A stretch of 6,587 bases of DNA from Pyrobaculum sp. (GTDB lineage Archaea; Thermoproteota; Thermoprotei; Thermoproteales; Thermoproteaceae). The stretch spans positions 1 through 6,587 of the forward strand of contig WYEI01000201.1 of assembly GCA_009903905.1 (NCBI GenBank). The letters are read 5' to 3'. Within the stretch, counting starts at the first letter, position 1. Each line of letters opens with the position of its first letter. A program made the position numbers and the translations under genes. Positions 1 through 6,052 of this stretch are shown here, in pieces. Under the pieces are notes generated by a model that did no database searches, had not been told where the DNA came from, and was given only the letters and a program-made list of their open reading frames with translations.

Positions 1-1062
1 AAGACCAGCGTGGATTTCTACCGCGAGGTGCAGAGGGGCGGGGTGGATCTCGGCATGAGGTATGTGGGGTATCTCTTCCTCGTGCCTGAGGAAAACGCCG
101 CCCTGATGCGAAACGCGGCGCGGGAGCTGAGGGCCATGGGCGTTTCCGTCGACGCATACGAGAGGCTGGAGATGCCGATTAAGCTTAGGGTCTCTGACGA
201 CGAAGAGGCGAGAGAGATGGGGCTTTCAGACGTGGCTTTCGGGCTTCTGGTGCGGGACGCCGGCATTATGGATCCTGAAAAGCTGGTGAAATACTACTAC
301 GAGGTTTATACCAGAGAAGGCGGCGAAGTCATGTTCGGGACCAAGGTGGAGTCCGTCGTCTTTTCCCCCAAGAAGCCCCTCGGCATACCCGGCGAGCCGT
401 TTCCGTGGCAAGATGTGAAGGCCGTAGGCATCGAGACATCGGCAGGCCTTGTAGAGGCTAAGAACATAATATTCGCAACCGGCGCGTGGACCGAGAGGCT
501 TATGGACGCCTTGGGCTTCGGACTCCCGCTTAAGCCGAGGAAGAGACAGGTCTTTGTGGTGAGGGCGACAGGCGAGTTGGAGGCGTTGCTGAGATCCGGC
601 TTGGCAGACAGGGAGTACTCGCCTATGATCATACTGCCAAGAGGCGTCTACCTCAGGCCTGAGCCCGGCGAGGGGACCTACTGGATCGGCGTATCGGACC
701 GGAGGCCGTTCCGCCTCGAGGAGCCGCCGGAGCCGGAGGAGGCTCTGTGGCGCTTCGGCATCTACCCAGTCTTGACGAAGTACGTCCCCGCCTTCGAGGG
801 ACGCATGCCGCAGAACGCGTGGGCTGGTCACTACGACGAGAACGTTGTGGACTACCAGCCGGTGGTGGATAGGCTGGTGGAGGGGCTTTACGTGGCCGCG
901 GGGACATCGGGCTCGGGCATAATGAAGGCAGATGCCATCGGCAGGATCGCCGCATACCTAGCCCTGGGCCGCGAGAAGGCGGAGCTCTACGGCGGGGTGG
1001 TGGTGGACAGCAATGTGCTGAGACACAACCGGTGTTTTGAGGAGGAGAGGCTCGTCATATGA
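1..1062 (+). CDS. FAD-dependent oxidoreductase, DAO family (5' end outside window)
   Basis: This is the C-terminal part of a flavin-dependent amine or hydroxy-acid dehydrogenase/oxidase of the DAO superfamily (D-amino-acid oxidase, glycine/sarcosine oxidase, D-proline dehydrogenase relatives). The frame is open to base 1 (Lys-Thr-Ser before the GTG at 10), and the N-terminal GxGxxG dinucleotide-binding motif expected for the family is absent, so the gene almost certainly starts upstream and the GTG at 10 is not its start. Counting from that GTG, visible family signatures are NIIFATGAW (residues 152-160, the second FAD-contact segment) and, near the C-terminus, GLYVAAGTSGSGIMKADAIG (292-311), which matches the C-terminal FAD-binding element. 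The segment before it, VVDYQPVVDR (279-288), sits where many relatives have a P-x-I-G motif. No membrane segment is visible. The stop overlaps the next ORF by ATGA. The electron acceptor and substrate cannot be told from this fragment; a dye-linked D-proline or other D-amino-acid dehydrogenase is one possibility. Family is confident, specificity is not. Confidence 0.85.
   Translation, partial: KTSVDFYREVQRGGVDLGMRYVGYLFLVPEENAALMRNAARELRAMGVSVDAYERLEMPIKLRVSDDEEAREMGLSDVAFGLLVRDAGIMDPEKLVKYYYEVYTREGGEVMFGTKVESVVFSPKKPLGIPGEPFPWQDVKAVGIETSAGLVEAKNIIFATGAWTERLMDALGFGLPLKPRKRQVFVVRATGELEALLRSGLADREYSPMIILPRGVYLRPEPGEGTYWIGVSDRRPFRLEEPPEPEEALWRFGIYPVLTKYVPAFEGRMPQNAWAGHYDENVVDYQPVVDRLVEGLYVAAGTSGSGIMKADAIGRIAAYLALGREKAELYGGVVVDSNVLRHNRCFEEERLVI
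1041..1050 (+). promoter_or_regulatory. Shine-Dalgarno-like purine run for the 55-codon ORF
   Basis: A GGAGGAGAGG run lies inside the end of the oxidoreductase gene. Its last GAGG ends 8 bases before the ATG at 1059. It can pair with the CCUCC near the 3' end of archaeal 16S rRNA and supports translation of the overlapping downstream ORF. GGAGG-like runs are also common by chance in this GC-rich coding sequence, so this is supporting rather than decisive evidence. Confidence 0.5.
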
Positions 1063-1226
1063 TTGAGGAGGAGCTGAGGAGGTGGGCTGAGGTTGCGAGG
1101 AGGAGCGGGCGGAGGGGCTGGGTTCTGTTGAGAGACGGGAACGTCGTCGGGGTGTTCAACGATAGGAGAGATGCGGTTATGGCCGCTAAGGAGCCCGGCG
1201 TGTATCTTCTAATATTTGTCGAATAG
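1059..1226 (+). CDS. Small protein of unknown function, 55 aa (possibly DUF5678-like)
   Basis: ATG at 1059 overlaps the stop of the oxidoreductase gene as ATGA, with a good ribosome-binding run 8 bases upstream, and the ORF ends at TAG 1224-1226. The 55-residue product has a charged, Arg-rich N-terminal helix-like part (MIEEELRRWAEVARRSGRR, residues 1-19), then WVLLRDGNVVGVF (21-33), a short charged segment (NDRRDAVMAAKE, 34-45) and a hydrophobic end VYLLIFVE (48-55). This suggests helix, beta-hairpin, helix, beta-strand. The pattern 'W-V-x-L-R-D-G-x-V-V ... helix ... strand' resembles the small archaeal/bacterial DUF5678 domain (from memory, not searched). There is no signal peptide or Cys motif. 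The same ATGA coupling is used at the two secure gene junctions in this window, which argues that it is real. Function is unknown; it may be a partner of the upstream flavoenzyme. Confidence 0.62.
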   Translation: MIEEELRRWAEVARRSGRRGWVLLRDGNVVGVFNDRRDAVMAAKEPGVYLLIFVE

Positions 1227-1254
1227 TTTTCAGCAACGAGTCAAGGAATAACAT

Positions 1255-1262
1255 TTTATAAA
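1255..1262 (+). promoter_or_regulatory. Archaeal TATA box for sucC operon (leaderless)
   Basis: TTTATAAA lies in a 55-base AT-rich gap between the 55-codon ORF and sucC. Its centre is about 23-24 bases before the sucC ATG at 1282, the usual TATA-to-start-site distance in archaea, so the transcript probably begins at or very near the start codon. The upstream GGAATAACA (1245-1253) is where a TFB recognition element would sit, but it is not a strong match. A GAGGG at 1273-1277 could act as a weak Shine-Dalgarno only if transcription started further upstream. Confidence 0.65.
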
Positions 1263-1281
1263 CACCTTTACTGAGGGTCTC

Positions 1282-2430
1282 ATGAAGCTACATGAATATG
1301 AAGCGAAAATGCTTTTTTCTAAATACGGCGTCAAGATTCCGCCGGGTAGGCTAGCCCTGACGCCGGAGGAGGTCCACAAGGCGGTGAAGGAAATCGGGAC
1401 GCCCGTGGTGCTCAAGGCGCAGGTGGTGGTGGCGGGCAGGGGGAAGGCCGGCGGGATAAAGGTGGCCAACAGCCCGGAGGAGGCCTATGAGCTTTCGAAA
1501 AAGATGTTCGGCATGAACATCAAGGGTCTTACGGTCAAGAAGCTCTACGTGACTAAGTACGTGGAGGTAGAGAGGGAGATGTACCTCTCGCTGATTATCG
1601 ACAGAGCTACCCGCAGATACCTCTTCCTAGCCTCGCCGGTGGGCGGCGTGGACATTGAGGAAATCGCGAGGACCAGCCCGGAGAAGATCAAGAGGGTGTA
1701 TGTAGACCCCTCTGTGGGGCTTAGGGACTACCACGTAAGAAGCATTGTGTCGTGGCTTGGCTTCAAGCCGGGCACCCAGCAGTGGCAACAAGCCGCATCC
1801 ATTGTCCAGGCTATGTACAGAATCATGGTTGATCACGACGCGGAGCTGGTGGAGTCCAACCCCCTCGCCGTGTCTAAGGAAGGCGACGTGATCCCCCTCG
1901 ACGCGAGGATAATAGTGGACGACAACGCCCTCTTTAAACACCCAGATCTGGAGAAGGCCCTTGAAGAGGATCCACGGGACGTGACGGAGTTTGAGGCCTA
2001 TGCCAAGAAGATCGGGTTCCACTACGTGGAGCTTGAGGGAGACGTGGGCATCATCGGCAACGGCGCCGGCCTCACCATGGCTACCATGGACCTGGTTTAC
2101 CACTTTGGCGGGAGGCCGGCGAACTTCCTCGACATAGGCGGCGGCGCCAGCAGGGAGGTGGTCAAGGAGGCTGTTAAGGTGTTGCTGAACCACCCGAGGG
2201 CAAAGGTGATCTTCGTCAACATCTTCGGCGGAATCACGCGCGCCGACGAGGTCGCCCTAGGCATCAAAGACGCCTTGGCCGAGGCCGGCGGAACCACGAA
2301 GAAGATCGTGGTGAGGATGAAAGGCACAAACGAGGAGCTGGGCAGGGCGATACTCGCGGAGGTGGGCGTGCCGCTGTTTGAAAGCGCAGAGGAGGCAGCT
2401 AAAAAAGCAGTTGAGTTGGCGAGACTATGA
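1282..2430 (+). CDS. sucC: Succinyl-CoA synthetase (succinate-CoA ligase) beta subunit
   Basis: This is the nucleotide- and succinate-binding subunit of the cytoplasmic ligase that interconverts succinate + CoA + NTP with succinyl-CoA + NDP + Pi. At 382 residues it has the usual SucC length. It starts with the canonical [10 protein letters not shown] (residues 3-12), which fixes the ATG. The ATP-grasp part carries [16 protein letters not shown] (45-60), and ESNPLAV (191-197) and PLDARI (205-210) hold the metal-binding Asn193 and Asp207. The C-terminal CoA-ligase domain has [14 protein letters not shown] (259-272), [10 protein letters not shown] (281-290) and NIFGGITR (313-320). All key residues appear intact. 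It is too long for the beta subunit of ADP-forming acetyl-CoA synthetase, and its partner downstream is a normal SucD. It is the first gene of an operon with sucD (ATGA overlap). In Thermoproteales this enzyme serves the TCA cycle or the dicarboxylate/4-hydroxybutyrate CO2-fixation cycle. ADP versus GDP preference cannot be read safely. Confidence 0.96.
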   Translation: MKLHEYEAKMLFSKYGVKIPPGRLALTPEEVHKAVKEIGTPVVLKAQVVVAGRGKAGGIKVANSPEEAYELSKKMFGMNIKGLTVKKLYVTKYVEVEREMYLSLIIDRATRRYLFLASPVGGVDIEEIARTSPEKIKRVYVDPSVGLRDYHVRSIVSWLGFKPGTQQWQQAASIVQAMYRIMVDHDAELVESNPLAVSKEGDVIPLDARIIVDDNALFKHPDLEKALEEDPRDVTEFEAYAKKIGFHYVELEGDVGIIGNGAGLTMATMDLVYHFGGRPANFLDIGGGASREVVKEAVKVLLNHPRAKVIFVNIFGGITRADEVALGIKDALAEAGGTTKKIVVRMKGTNEELGRAILAEVGVPLFESAEEAAKKAVELARL

Positions 2431-3308
2431 CGGTGCTGGTAGGCCCAAACACAAAGGTCGTTGTGCAGGGCGCCACCGGCAAAGAGGGTAGCTTCCATCT
2501 GCAGAGGATGCTTGAATACGGGACGAAGGTGGTGGCCGGGGTTACTCCCGGCAAGGGCGGCACGGCGGTCCACGGCGTACCCGTCTACGACACGGTGGAG
2601 GAGGCCGTGAAGAAGCAGGGAGCCAACGCCTCGGTGATATTTGTGCCGGCTAAGTTCGCCGCAGACGCCCTACTTGAGGCGGTAGACGCCGGCGTGGAGC
2701 TCGCGGTGGTCATAACTGAGCACATCCCTGTACACGACACGTTGCGGGCGGTGAACTACGCAAGGTCTAGGGGCGTCACCGTCATCGGACCTAACTGCCC
2801 GGGTCTCGTCGCGCCGCCGGTGAGGGTCAAGCTTGGCATAATGCCGAATAACGTCTACCAGACTCCGGGCAAGATAGCCGTAGTCAGCAGATCTGGCACG
2901 TTGACCTATGAAATCTCATATCAACTAGTGCGGGCTGGGTTTGGCATAAACGTGGCCATAGGCGTCGGCGGAGACCCGGTGGTGGGGCTGGACTTGATGG
3001 AGGCGGCGCTTAAGGTAGCGCAGGACCCGGAGGTGGAGGGCATAGTCGTGATAGGGGAGGTCGGCGGCGACGCTGAGGAGCGCCTCGCGAGGCTGTATGC
3101 AGAGGGTGTGATAAACAAGCCTGTGGTGGCCTACGTAGCGGGCCGCACGGCGCCTCCGGGCAAACGCATGGGCCATGCAGGCGCCATAGTCATGCTGGGG
3201 TCCGGCGACGCCAAGAGCAAGATAGAGGCGTTTAGATCAGTGGGGATACCGGTGGCCGAGACGCCGTTTGAGGTTCCGCGACTACTTGCGGAACTTCTCA
3301 AAAAATAG
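2427..3308 (+). CDS. sucD: Succinyl-CoA synthetase (succinate-CoA ligase) alpha subunit
   Basis: This CoA-binding, phosphohistidine-bearing subunit pairs with SucC. At 293 residues it is close to the family norm of about 290. The ATG overlaps the sucC stop as ATGA. In order, the sequence shows [13 protein letters not shown] (12-24, CoA-binding Rossmann segment), TPGKGG (40-45), [10 protein letters not shown] (95-104), GPNCPG (121-126), SRSGTLTYE (154-162), GVGGDP (179-184), GEVGGDAEE (210-218) with the Glu that supports the phosphohistidine loop, and [10 protein letters not shown] (245-254) with the catalytic His250 that is phosphorylated during turnover. Every catalytic element is present and the ORF is unbroken. 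Expression is most likely from the sucC promoter with translational coupling, since no promoter lies between the genes. A Cys-rich small gene follows after 13 bases. Confidence 0.96.
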   Translation: MTVLVGPNTKVVVQGATGKEGSFHLQRMLEYGTKVVAGVTPGKGGTAVHGVPVYDTVEEAVKKQGANASVIFVPAKFAADALLEAVDAGVELAVVITEHIPVHDTLRAVNYARSRGVTVIGPNCPGLVAPPVRVKLGIMPNNVYQTPGKIAVVSRSGTLTYEISYQLVRAGFGINVAIGVGGDPVVGLDLMEAALKVAQDPEVEGIVVIGEVGGDAEERLARLYAEGVINKPVVAYVAGRTAPPGKRMGHAGAIVMLGSGDAKSKIEAFRSVGIPVAETPFEVPRLLAELLKK

Positions 3309-3321
3309 CCCTTTTTCCCAC

Positions 3322-3570
3322 GTGAAATGCCAGATCTGCGGGTTTGAGGAGGCAGAGAGGAGGTGCCCGAGGTGCGGCCGGTCAGTATGTCGCCTCGACT
3401 GGGCGGGTGAGCACTGCGTCGTTTGTGCAGAAACTCTCTGCAGGGTTTGTGGAAGAAACTTCTCAATTACCACCTGTGTGGTGTGTGGGCGACTTGTGTG
3501 CGAGGAATGTAGTGTACGGAGGGGGCTGGGGAGAGTATGTAAAGATTGTTTAAAGACCTCAACTAGATAG
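3322..3570 (+). CDS. Cys-rich double zinc-finger protein, tandem cross-brace modules
   Basis: This is an 82-residue protein with 15 cysteines, including seven CxxC pairs, read from GTG 3322. The GTG lies 13 bases after the sucD stop, directly before the first Cys. In-frame TTG codons at 3268 and 3286 would add 18 or 12 residues, overlap sucD and put no ligand in the extension, so they are less likely. The protein is two copies of one module: C3xxC6-x8-C15xxC18-GRSV-C23xxD26-x5-C32xxC35, then C40xxC43-x8-C52xxC55-GRLV-C60xxC63-x9-C73xxC76. The alternating pairs suggest a cross-brace fold binding two zincs per module. The first module, with CPRC, Cys23, Asp26, His31 and Cys35, also recalls zf-HIT spacing. 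No catalytic domain or membrane segment is visible. It may bind RNA, DNA or protein; its function is unknown. It is probably cotranscribed with sucCD. No Shine-Dalgarno is obvious, so the exact start is uncertain. Confidence 0.8.
   Translation: MKCQICGFEEAERRCPRCGRSVCRLDWAGEHCVVCAETLCRVCGRNFSITTCVVCGRLVCEECSVRRGLGRVCKDCLKTSTR
3328..3549 (+). repeat. Internal protein-level duplication (two Cys4-type modules)
   Basis: Codons 3-35 (3328-3426) and 40-76 (3439-3549) of the Cys-rich gene encode two copies of C-x2-C-x8-C-x2-C-G-R-x-V-C-x2-[CD], each closed by a final C-x2-C. The period is 37 residues. The copies share the CGR(S/L)VC core but are strongly diverged elsewhere, which points to an old duplication. 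Confidence 0.7.
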
Positions 3571-3578
3571 GTAGTGTA

Positions 3579-3598
3579 TATATAAATAAGTTTATATA
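3579..3598 (+). promoter_or_regulatory. TATA promoter for aminotransferase operon within an inverted repeat
   Basis: TTTATATA (3591-3598) is centred about 26 bases before the aminotransferase ATG at 3621, which fits a leaderless or nearly leaderless start. It forms the right arm of a perfect 8-base inverted repeat, TATATAAA-TAAG-TTTATATA. The left arm (3579-3586) is a second TATA-like element that would place a start about 10-12 bases further upstream. The region sits in the 50-base gap after the Cys-rich gene and is far more AT-rich than the flanking coding sequence. Confidence 0.65.
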
Positions 3599-3620
3599 GG
3601 GAGGACAGTGGGGTGTCGGT

Positions 3621-4820
3621 ATGAAAATAGAGGATCTCCTCTCGTCCCGCACCAAGTTCATGACGGCTAGCGAAATAAGGGAGCTTTTGAGGTGGGCCAC
3701 CGCCGACGTGATATCGTTCGGCGGCGGCATGCCGGACCCCTCCACGTTCCCCGTCGAGGACATAGCCAAGATAGTTTCCTACGTCTTGGAGGCGTATCCG
3801 CACCGGGCTCTTCAATACGGCTCCACCGAGGGCGTGGCGGAGCTCCGGCAAGAAATCGCCAAGTTCAGCGAGTCCTACGCCGGCATCAAGACGCGGCCGG
3901 AGAACATAATCGTGACTGTGGGTAGCCAGGAGGCTCTGGAGCTTCTCGGCCGCGTCTTTATAGACTCCGGCGACGTGGTCATCACGGAGAACCCCACATA
4001 TATGGCGGCTCTCCAGGCGTGGAGAGTTTACCAGCCCAAGCTGGTGGGCGTGCCGATGGACGAACACGGCATGGTGGTGGAGACGCTGGAGGAGACTGTG
4101 AAGAGGCTGAGGGCCGAGGGCGCTAGGATAAAGTTCGTCTACACCATACCCACGGCGCAGAACCCCAGCGGCCTCACAATGACGCAGGACAGGAGGAAGT
4201 ACTTGTTGGAGGTCGCTGAGAGGTACGACTTGCTGGTGGTGGAGGACGACCCATATTCCTACTTCCTCTTCGAGCCCATCCAAGTATCCCCGATTAAGGC
4301 GCTGGACAAAAGCGACCGGGTGATCTACTTGTCGACTGCGTCGAAGATCTTCGCGCCGGGGTTCCGCCTCGGGTGGGTGATCGCCGGCGAGGAGGTTGTA
4401 AGATGGTTCAACTTGGCTAAGCAGGCGCTGAACCTAAACACGTCGAATTTCGTCCAGTATATCTTCCTGGAGGGCCTCAGGCGCAACGTCGTTTTGAAGA
4501 ACCTGCCACACGTGAGGGAGCTGTATAAGCGGAAGCGCGACGCCATGTTGGCAGCGCTTGAGACCTACATGCCGCCTGGCGTCAGCTGGACCAGGCCCAG
4601 CGGCGGCATGTTTATATGGGCCACCGTGCCGCCTCACATCGACACTAGAGAGCTGTTGAAGGTGGCGGTGTCGCAGTACAAGGTGGCCTTTATCCCAGGC
4701 CACGGCTTCTTCGCGGATCAGTCAGTCAAAAACGCCATGCGGCTCAACTTTACCTACCCCACCTTTGAACAGATAAACGAGGGAATCCGCCGTTTGGCCA
4801 TGGCGATAAAAGGCGCATGA
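3621..4820 (+). CDS. PLP-dependent aminotransferase, class I/II, LysN (2-aminoadipate)-like
   Basis: This cytoplasmic fold-type I aminotransferase moves an amino group between an amino acid and a 2-oxo acid. It has 399 residues, normal for the family. The ATG at 3621 is set by TATA spacing and by the typical early segment TASEIRELL (15-23). Visible features are ISFGGGMPDP (31-40), LQYGSTEG (64-71), the phosphate-cup GSQEAL (101-106), ENPTY (123-127), AQNPSG with Asn181 (179-184), VEDDPY (207-212) with the Asp that pairs with the pyridine nitrogen, STASKIFAPGFRLGW (238-252) with Schiff-base Lys242 and phosphate-binding Arg249, and MRLNF with Arg374 for the substrate carboxylate. The layout matches Thermus LysN and the C-terminal domain of MocR proteins, without a DNA-binding domain. 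Archaeal members can act on 2-aminoadipate, aromatic, branched-chain or other substrates, so the substrate is open. The ATGA-coupled threonine ammonia-lyase gene suggests a role in branched-chain or general amino-acid/2-oxo-acid exchange. Confidence 0.92.
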   Translation: MKIEDLLSSRTKFMTASEIRELLRWATADVISFGGGMPDPSTFPVEDIAKIVSYVLEAYPHRALQYGSTEGVAELRQEIAKFSESYAGIKTRPENIIVTVGSQEALELLGRVFIDSGDVVITENPTYMAALQAWRVYQPKLVGVPMDEHGMVVETLEETVKRLRAEGARIKFVYTIPTAQNPSGLTMTQDRRKYLLEVAERYDLLVVEDDPYSYFLFEPIQVSPIKALDKSDRVIYLSTASKIFAPGFRLGWVIAGEEVVRWFNLAKQALNLNTSNFVQYIFLEGLRRNVVLKNLPHVRELYKRKRDAMLAALETYMPPGVSWTRPSGGMFIWATVPPHIDTRELLKVAVSQYKVAFIPGHGFFADQSVKNAMRLNFTYPTFEQINEGIRRLAMAIKGA

Positions 4821-6025
4821 TTCTTCTAGACGAGGCGCTGAAGGTCATAAAAGAGAAGCAACAAGAAGGCAAAATACACAGGACGCCGGTCCTCCGTTCG
4901 GAGTCGCTCTCTAGGATAACGGGGGGCGAGGTCTTCCTCAAGCTGGAGGCCCTCCAGAAGACCGGCAGCTTCAAGATCAGGGGGGCCTACTTCGCCATGC
5001 ATAAATACATACAGGAGGGATACCGCGAGTTCATCACTGCGTCTTCTGGCAACCACGCGCAGGGCGTCGCATATGCAGCGCAATTACACGGAGTAAAGGC
5101 CACAGTGGTTATGCCGGAGACAACGCCTTGGCTGAAGGTGAAGAAGACCCAGGACTACGGCGCCTCCGTGATCCTCCACGGCGAGAGCTACTACGAGGCT
5201 GAGAAGAAGGCGGCGGAGCTCGCGCGAGAAGGCGTCAAGTTCCTCCACGCCTACAACGACTACTACGTGATATCTGGACAGGCGACGTTGGGGGCGGAGG
5301 TTCTTGAAGACGTCGGCGATGTAGACGTGGTCGTGGTGCCAATCGGCGGCGGCGGGCTGATATCTGGCGTTGCGTATGCAGTTAAGAAGCGGAGGCCCTC
5401 AGCAAAGGTGATTGGGGTGCAGGCCAGCGGCGCGCCGGCGGTTTATCTATCGCTTAGGGAGGGGAGGCCCGTAGTTATCGAGCGGGTGGACACCATCGCA
5501 GACGGCATCGCGGTTAAGAGACCTGGCGACATAACGCTTAAGATGATCCAAGAATACGTAGACGACGTGGTTCTTGTAGACGACAACGAGATAGTAGATG
5601 CAATTTATATACTTCTGGAAAGGACTAGGGTGGTGGCCGAGGGCGCTGGGGCGGTGTCTGTCGCCGCGTTGATGTCCGGCAAGATCGACGTGAGGGGGAG
5701 GAGGGCCGTCGCCGTGATCTCCGGCGGAAACATCGACGCCCCGATCTTGATGCGGGTGCTTATGAAGGCGCTGGCCAGGCAGAGGCGCGTGGTAAAGCTC
5801 GTCGGCGAGGTCCCAGACAGGCCTGGCACGCTCGCCAAGGCGGCCTCTATACTGGCGGCCCACAACGTCAACATATTAGAGGTGTATCACGAGCGCTACG
5901 ACCCAGAACAGAGGCCTAACTACGTCCGCCTCGTCTTCGTGGTGGAGGTGCCGGGCACCCTCGACATGTCTAAACTACTTGACGAGTTGGAGAAACACGG
6001 CTTTTACTTCGCTGTAGCGGAATAA
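4817..6025 (+). CDS. ilvA: Threonine ammonia-lyase (threonine dehydratase) with C-terminal ACT domain
   Basis: This PLP enzyme deaminates L-threonine (often also serine) to 2-oxobutanoate and ammonia, feeding isoleucine synthesis or threonine breakdown. The 402-residue length fits the one-ACT-domain type rather than the longer bacterial biosynthetic IlvA. In order: substrate/PLP entry KTGSFKIRGA (48-57) with Schiff-base Lys53, ASSGNHAQGVAYA (75-87) for substrate carboxylate and cofactor binding, the phosphate-binding GGGGLISG (177-184), ADGIAVKRPGD (228-238), EGAGAV (275-280), SGGNID (302-307) with the Ser that contacts the pyridine nitrogen, then an ACT domain from about 325 to 400 (VVKLVGEVPDRPGTLAKAAS). 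The ACT domain suggests allosteric control by an amino acid, such as isoleucine or valine; the ligand is inferred. The start ATG overlaps the aminotransferase stop as ATGA, so the two genes are very likely one operon. The ilvA versus tdcB naming of archaeal members is loose. Confidence 0.94.
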   Translation: MILLDEALKVIKEKQQEGKIHRTPVLRSESLSRITGGEVFLKLEALQKTGSFKIRGAYFAMHKYIQEGYREFITASSGNHAQGVAYAAQLHGVKATVVMPETTPWLKVKKTQDYGASVILHGESYYEAEKKAAELAREGVKFLHAYNDYYVISGQATLGAEVLEDVGDVDVVVVPIGGGGLISGVAYAVKKRRPSAKVIGVQASGAPAVYLSLREGRPVVIERVDTIADGIAVKRPGDITLKMIQEYVDDVVLVDDNEIVDAIYILLERTRVVAEGAGAVSVAALMSGKIDVRGRRAVAVISGGNIDAPILMRVLMKALARQRRVVKLVGEVPDRPGTLAKAASILAAHNVNILEVYHERYDPEQRPNYVRLVFVVEVPGTLDMSKLLDELEKHGFYFAVAE

Positions 6026-6033
6026 TTAAAATA
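6026..6033 (+). promoter_or_regulatory. TATA-like element for alaX
   Basis: TTAAAATA begins at the base immediately after the threonine ammonia-lyase stop (TAA 6023-6025). It is centred about 23-24 bases before the ATG at 6053, matching the leaderless spacing of the other two promoters in this window. It is followed by an A-rich stretch (ACGGAAAAAACC). It is a weaker TATA match than the other two. Confidence 0.5.
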
Positions 6034-6052
6034 CGGAAAAAACCACATAGCC

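Noticed and set aside
10..12. GTG at 10 as the true start of the oxidoreductase
   Set aside because: The frame is open to the window edge and the N-terminal FAD-binding GxGxxG region is missing, so the start is upstream of the window.
226..831. 201-codon minus-strand ORF inside the oxidoreductase gene
   Set aside because: Shadow of a gene with clear DAO-family motifs; no domain and no promoter or ribosome-binding context on the minus strand.
1224..1254. Terminator or small RNA in the gap before sucC
   Set aside because: There is only a TTTT run after the stop and no stem. No C/D box pair (RUGAUGA plus CUGA in order) could be found, nor in the gaps at 3571-3620 and 6026-6052.
1627..2193. 188-codon minus-strand ORF inside sucC
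   Set aside because: Shadow frame opposite highly conserved sucC motifs, with a His/Leu/Val-rich composition typical of antisense translation.
3268..3321. Extended TTG starts (3268 or 3286) for the Cys-rich protein
   Set aside because: They would overlap sucD by up to 41 bases, add a basic segment with no ligand residues and have no ribosome-binding run. GTG 3322 directly before the first CxxC is simpler, though not proven.
3282..4283. 333-codon minus-strand ORF spanning the Cys-rich gene, the promoter gap and part of the aminotransferase
   Set aside because: It is antisense to two well-supported genes and runs through their promoter region. Long antisense frames arise easily in GC-rich archaeal coding DNA, and its translation shows no recognisable domain.
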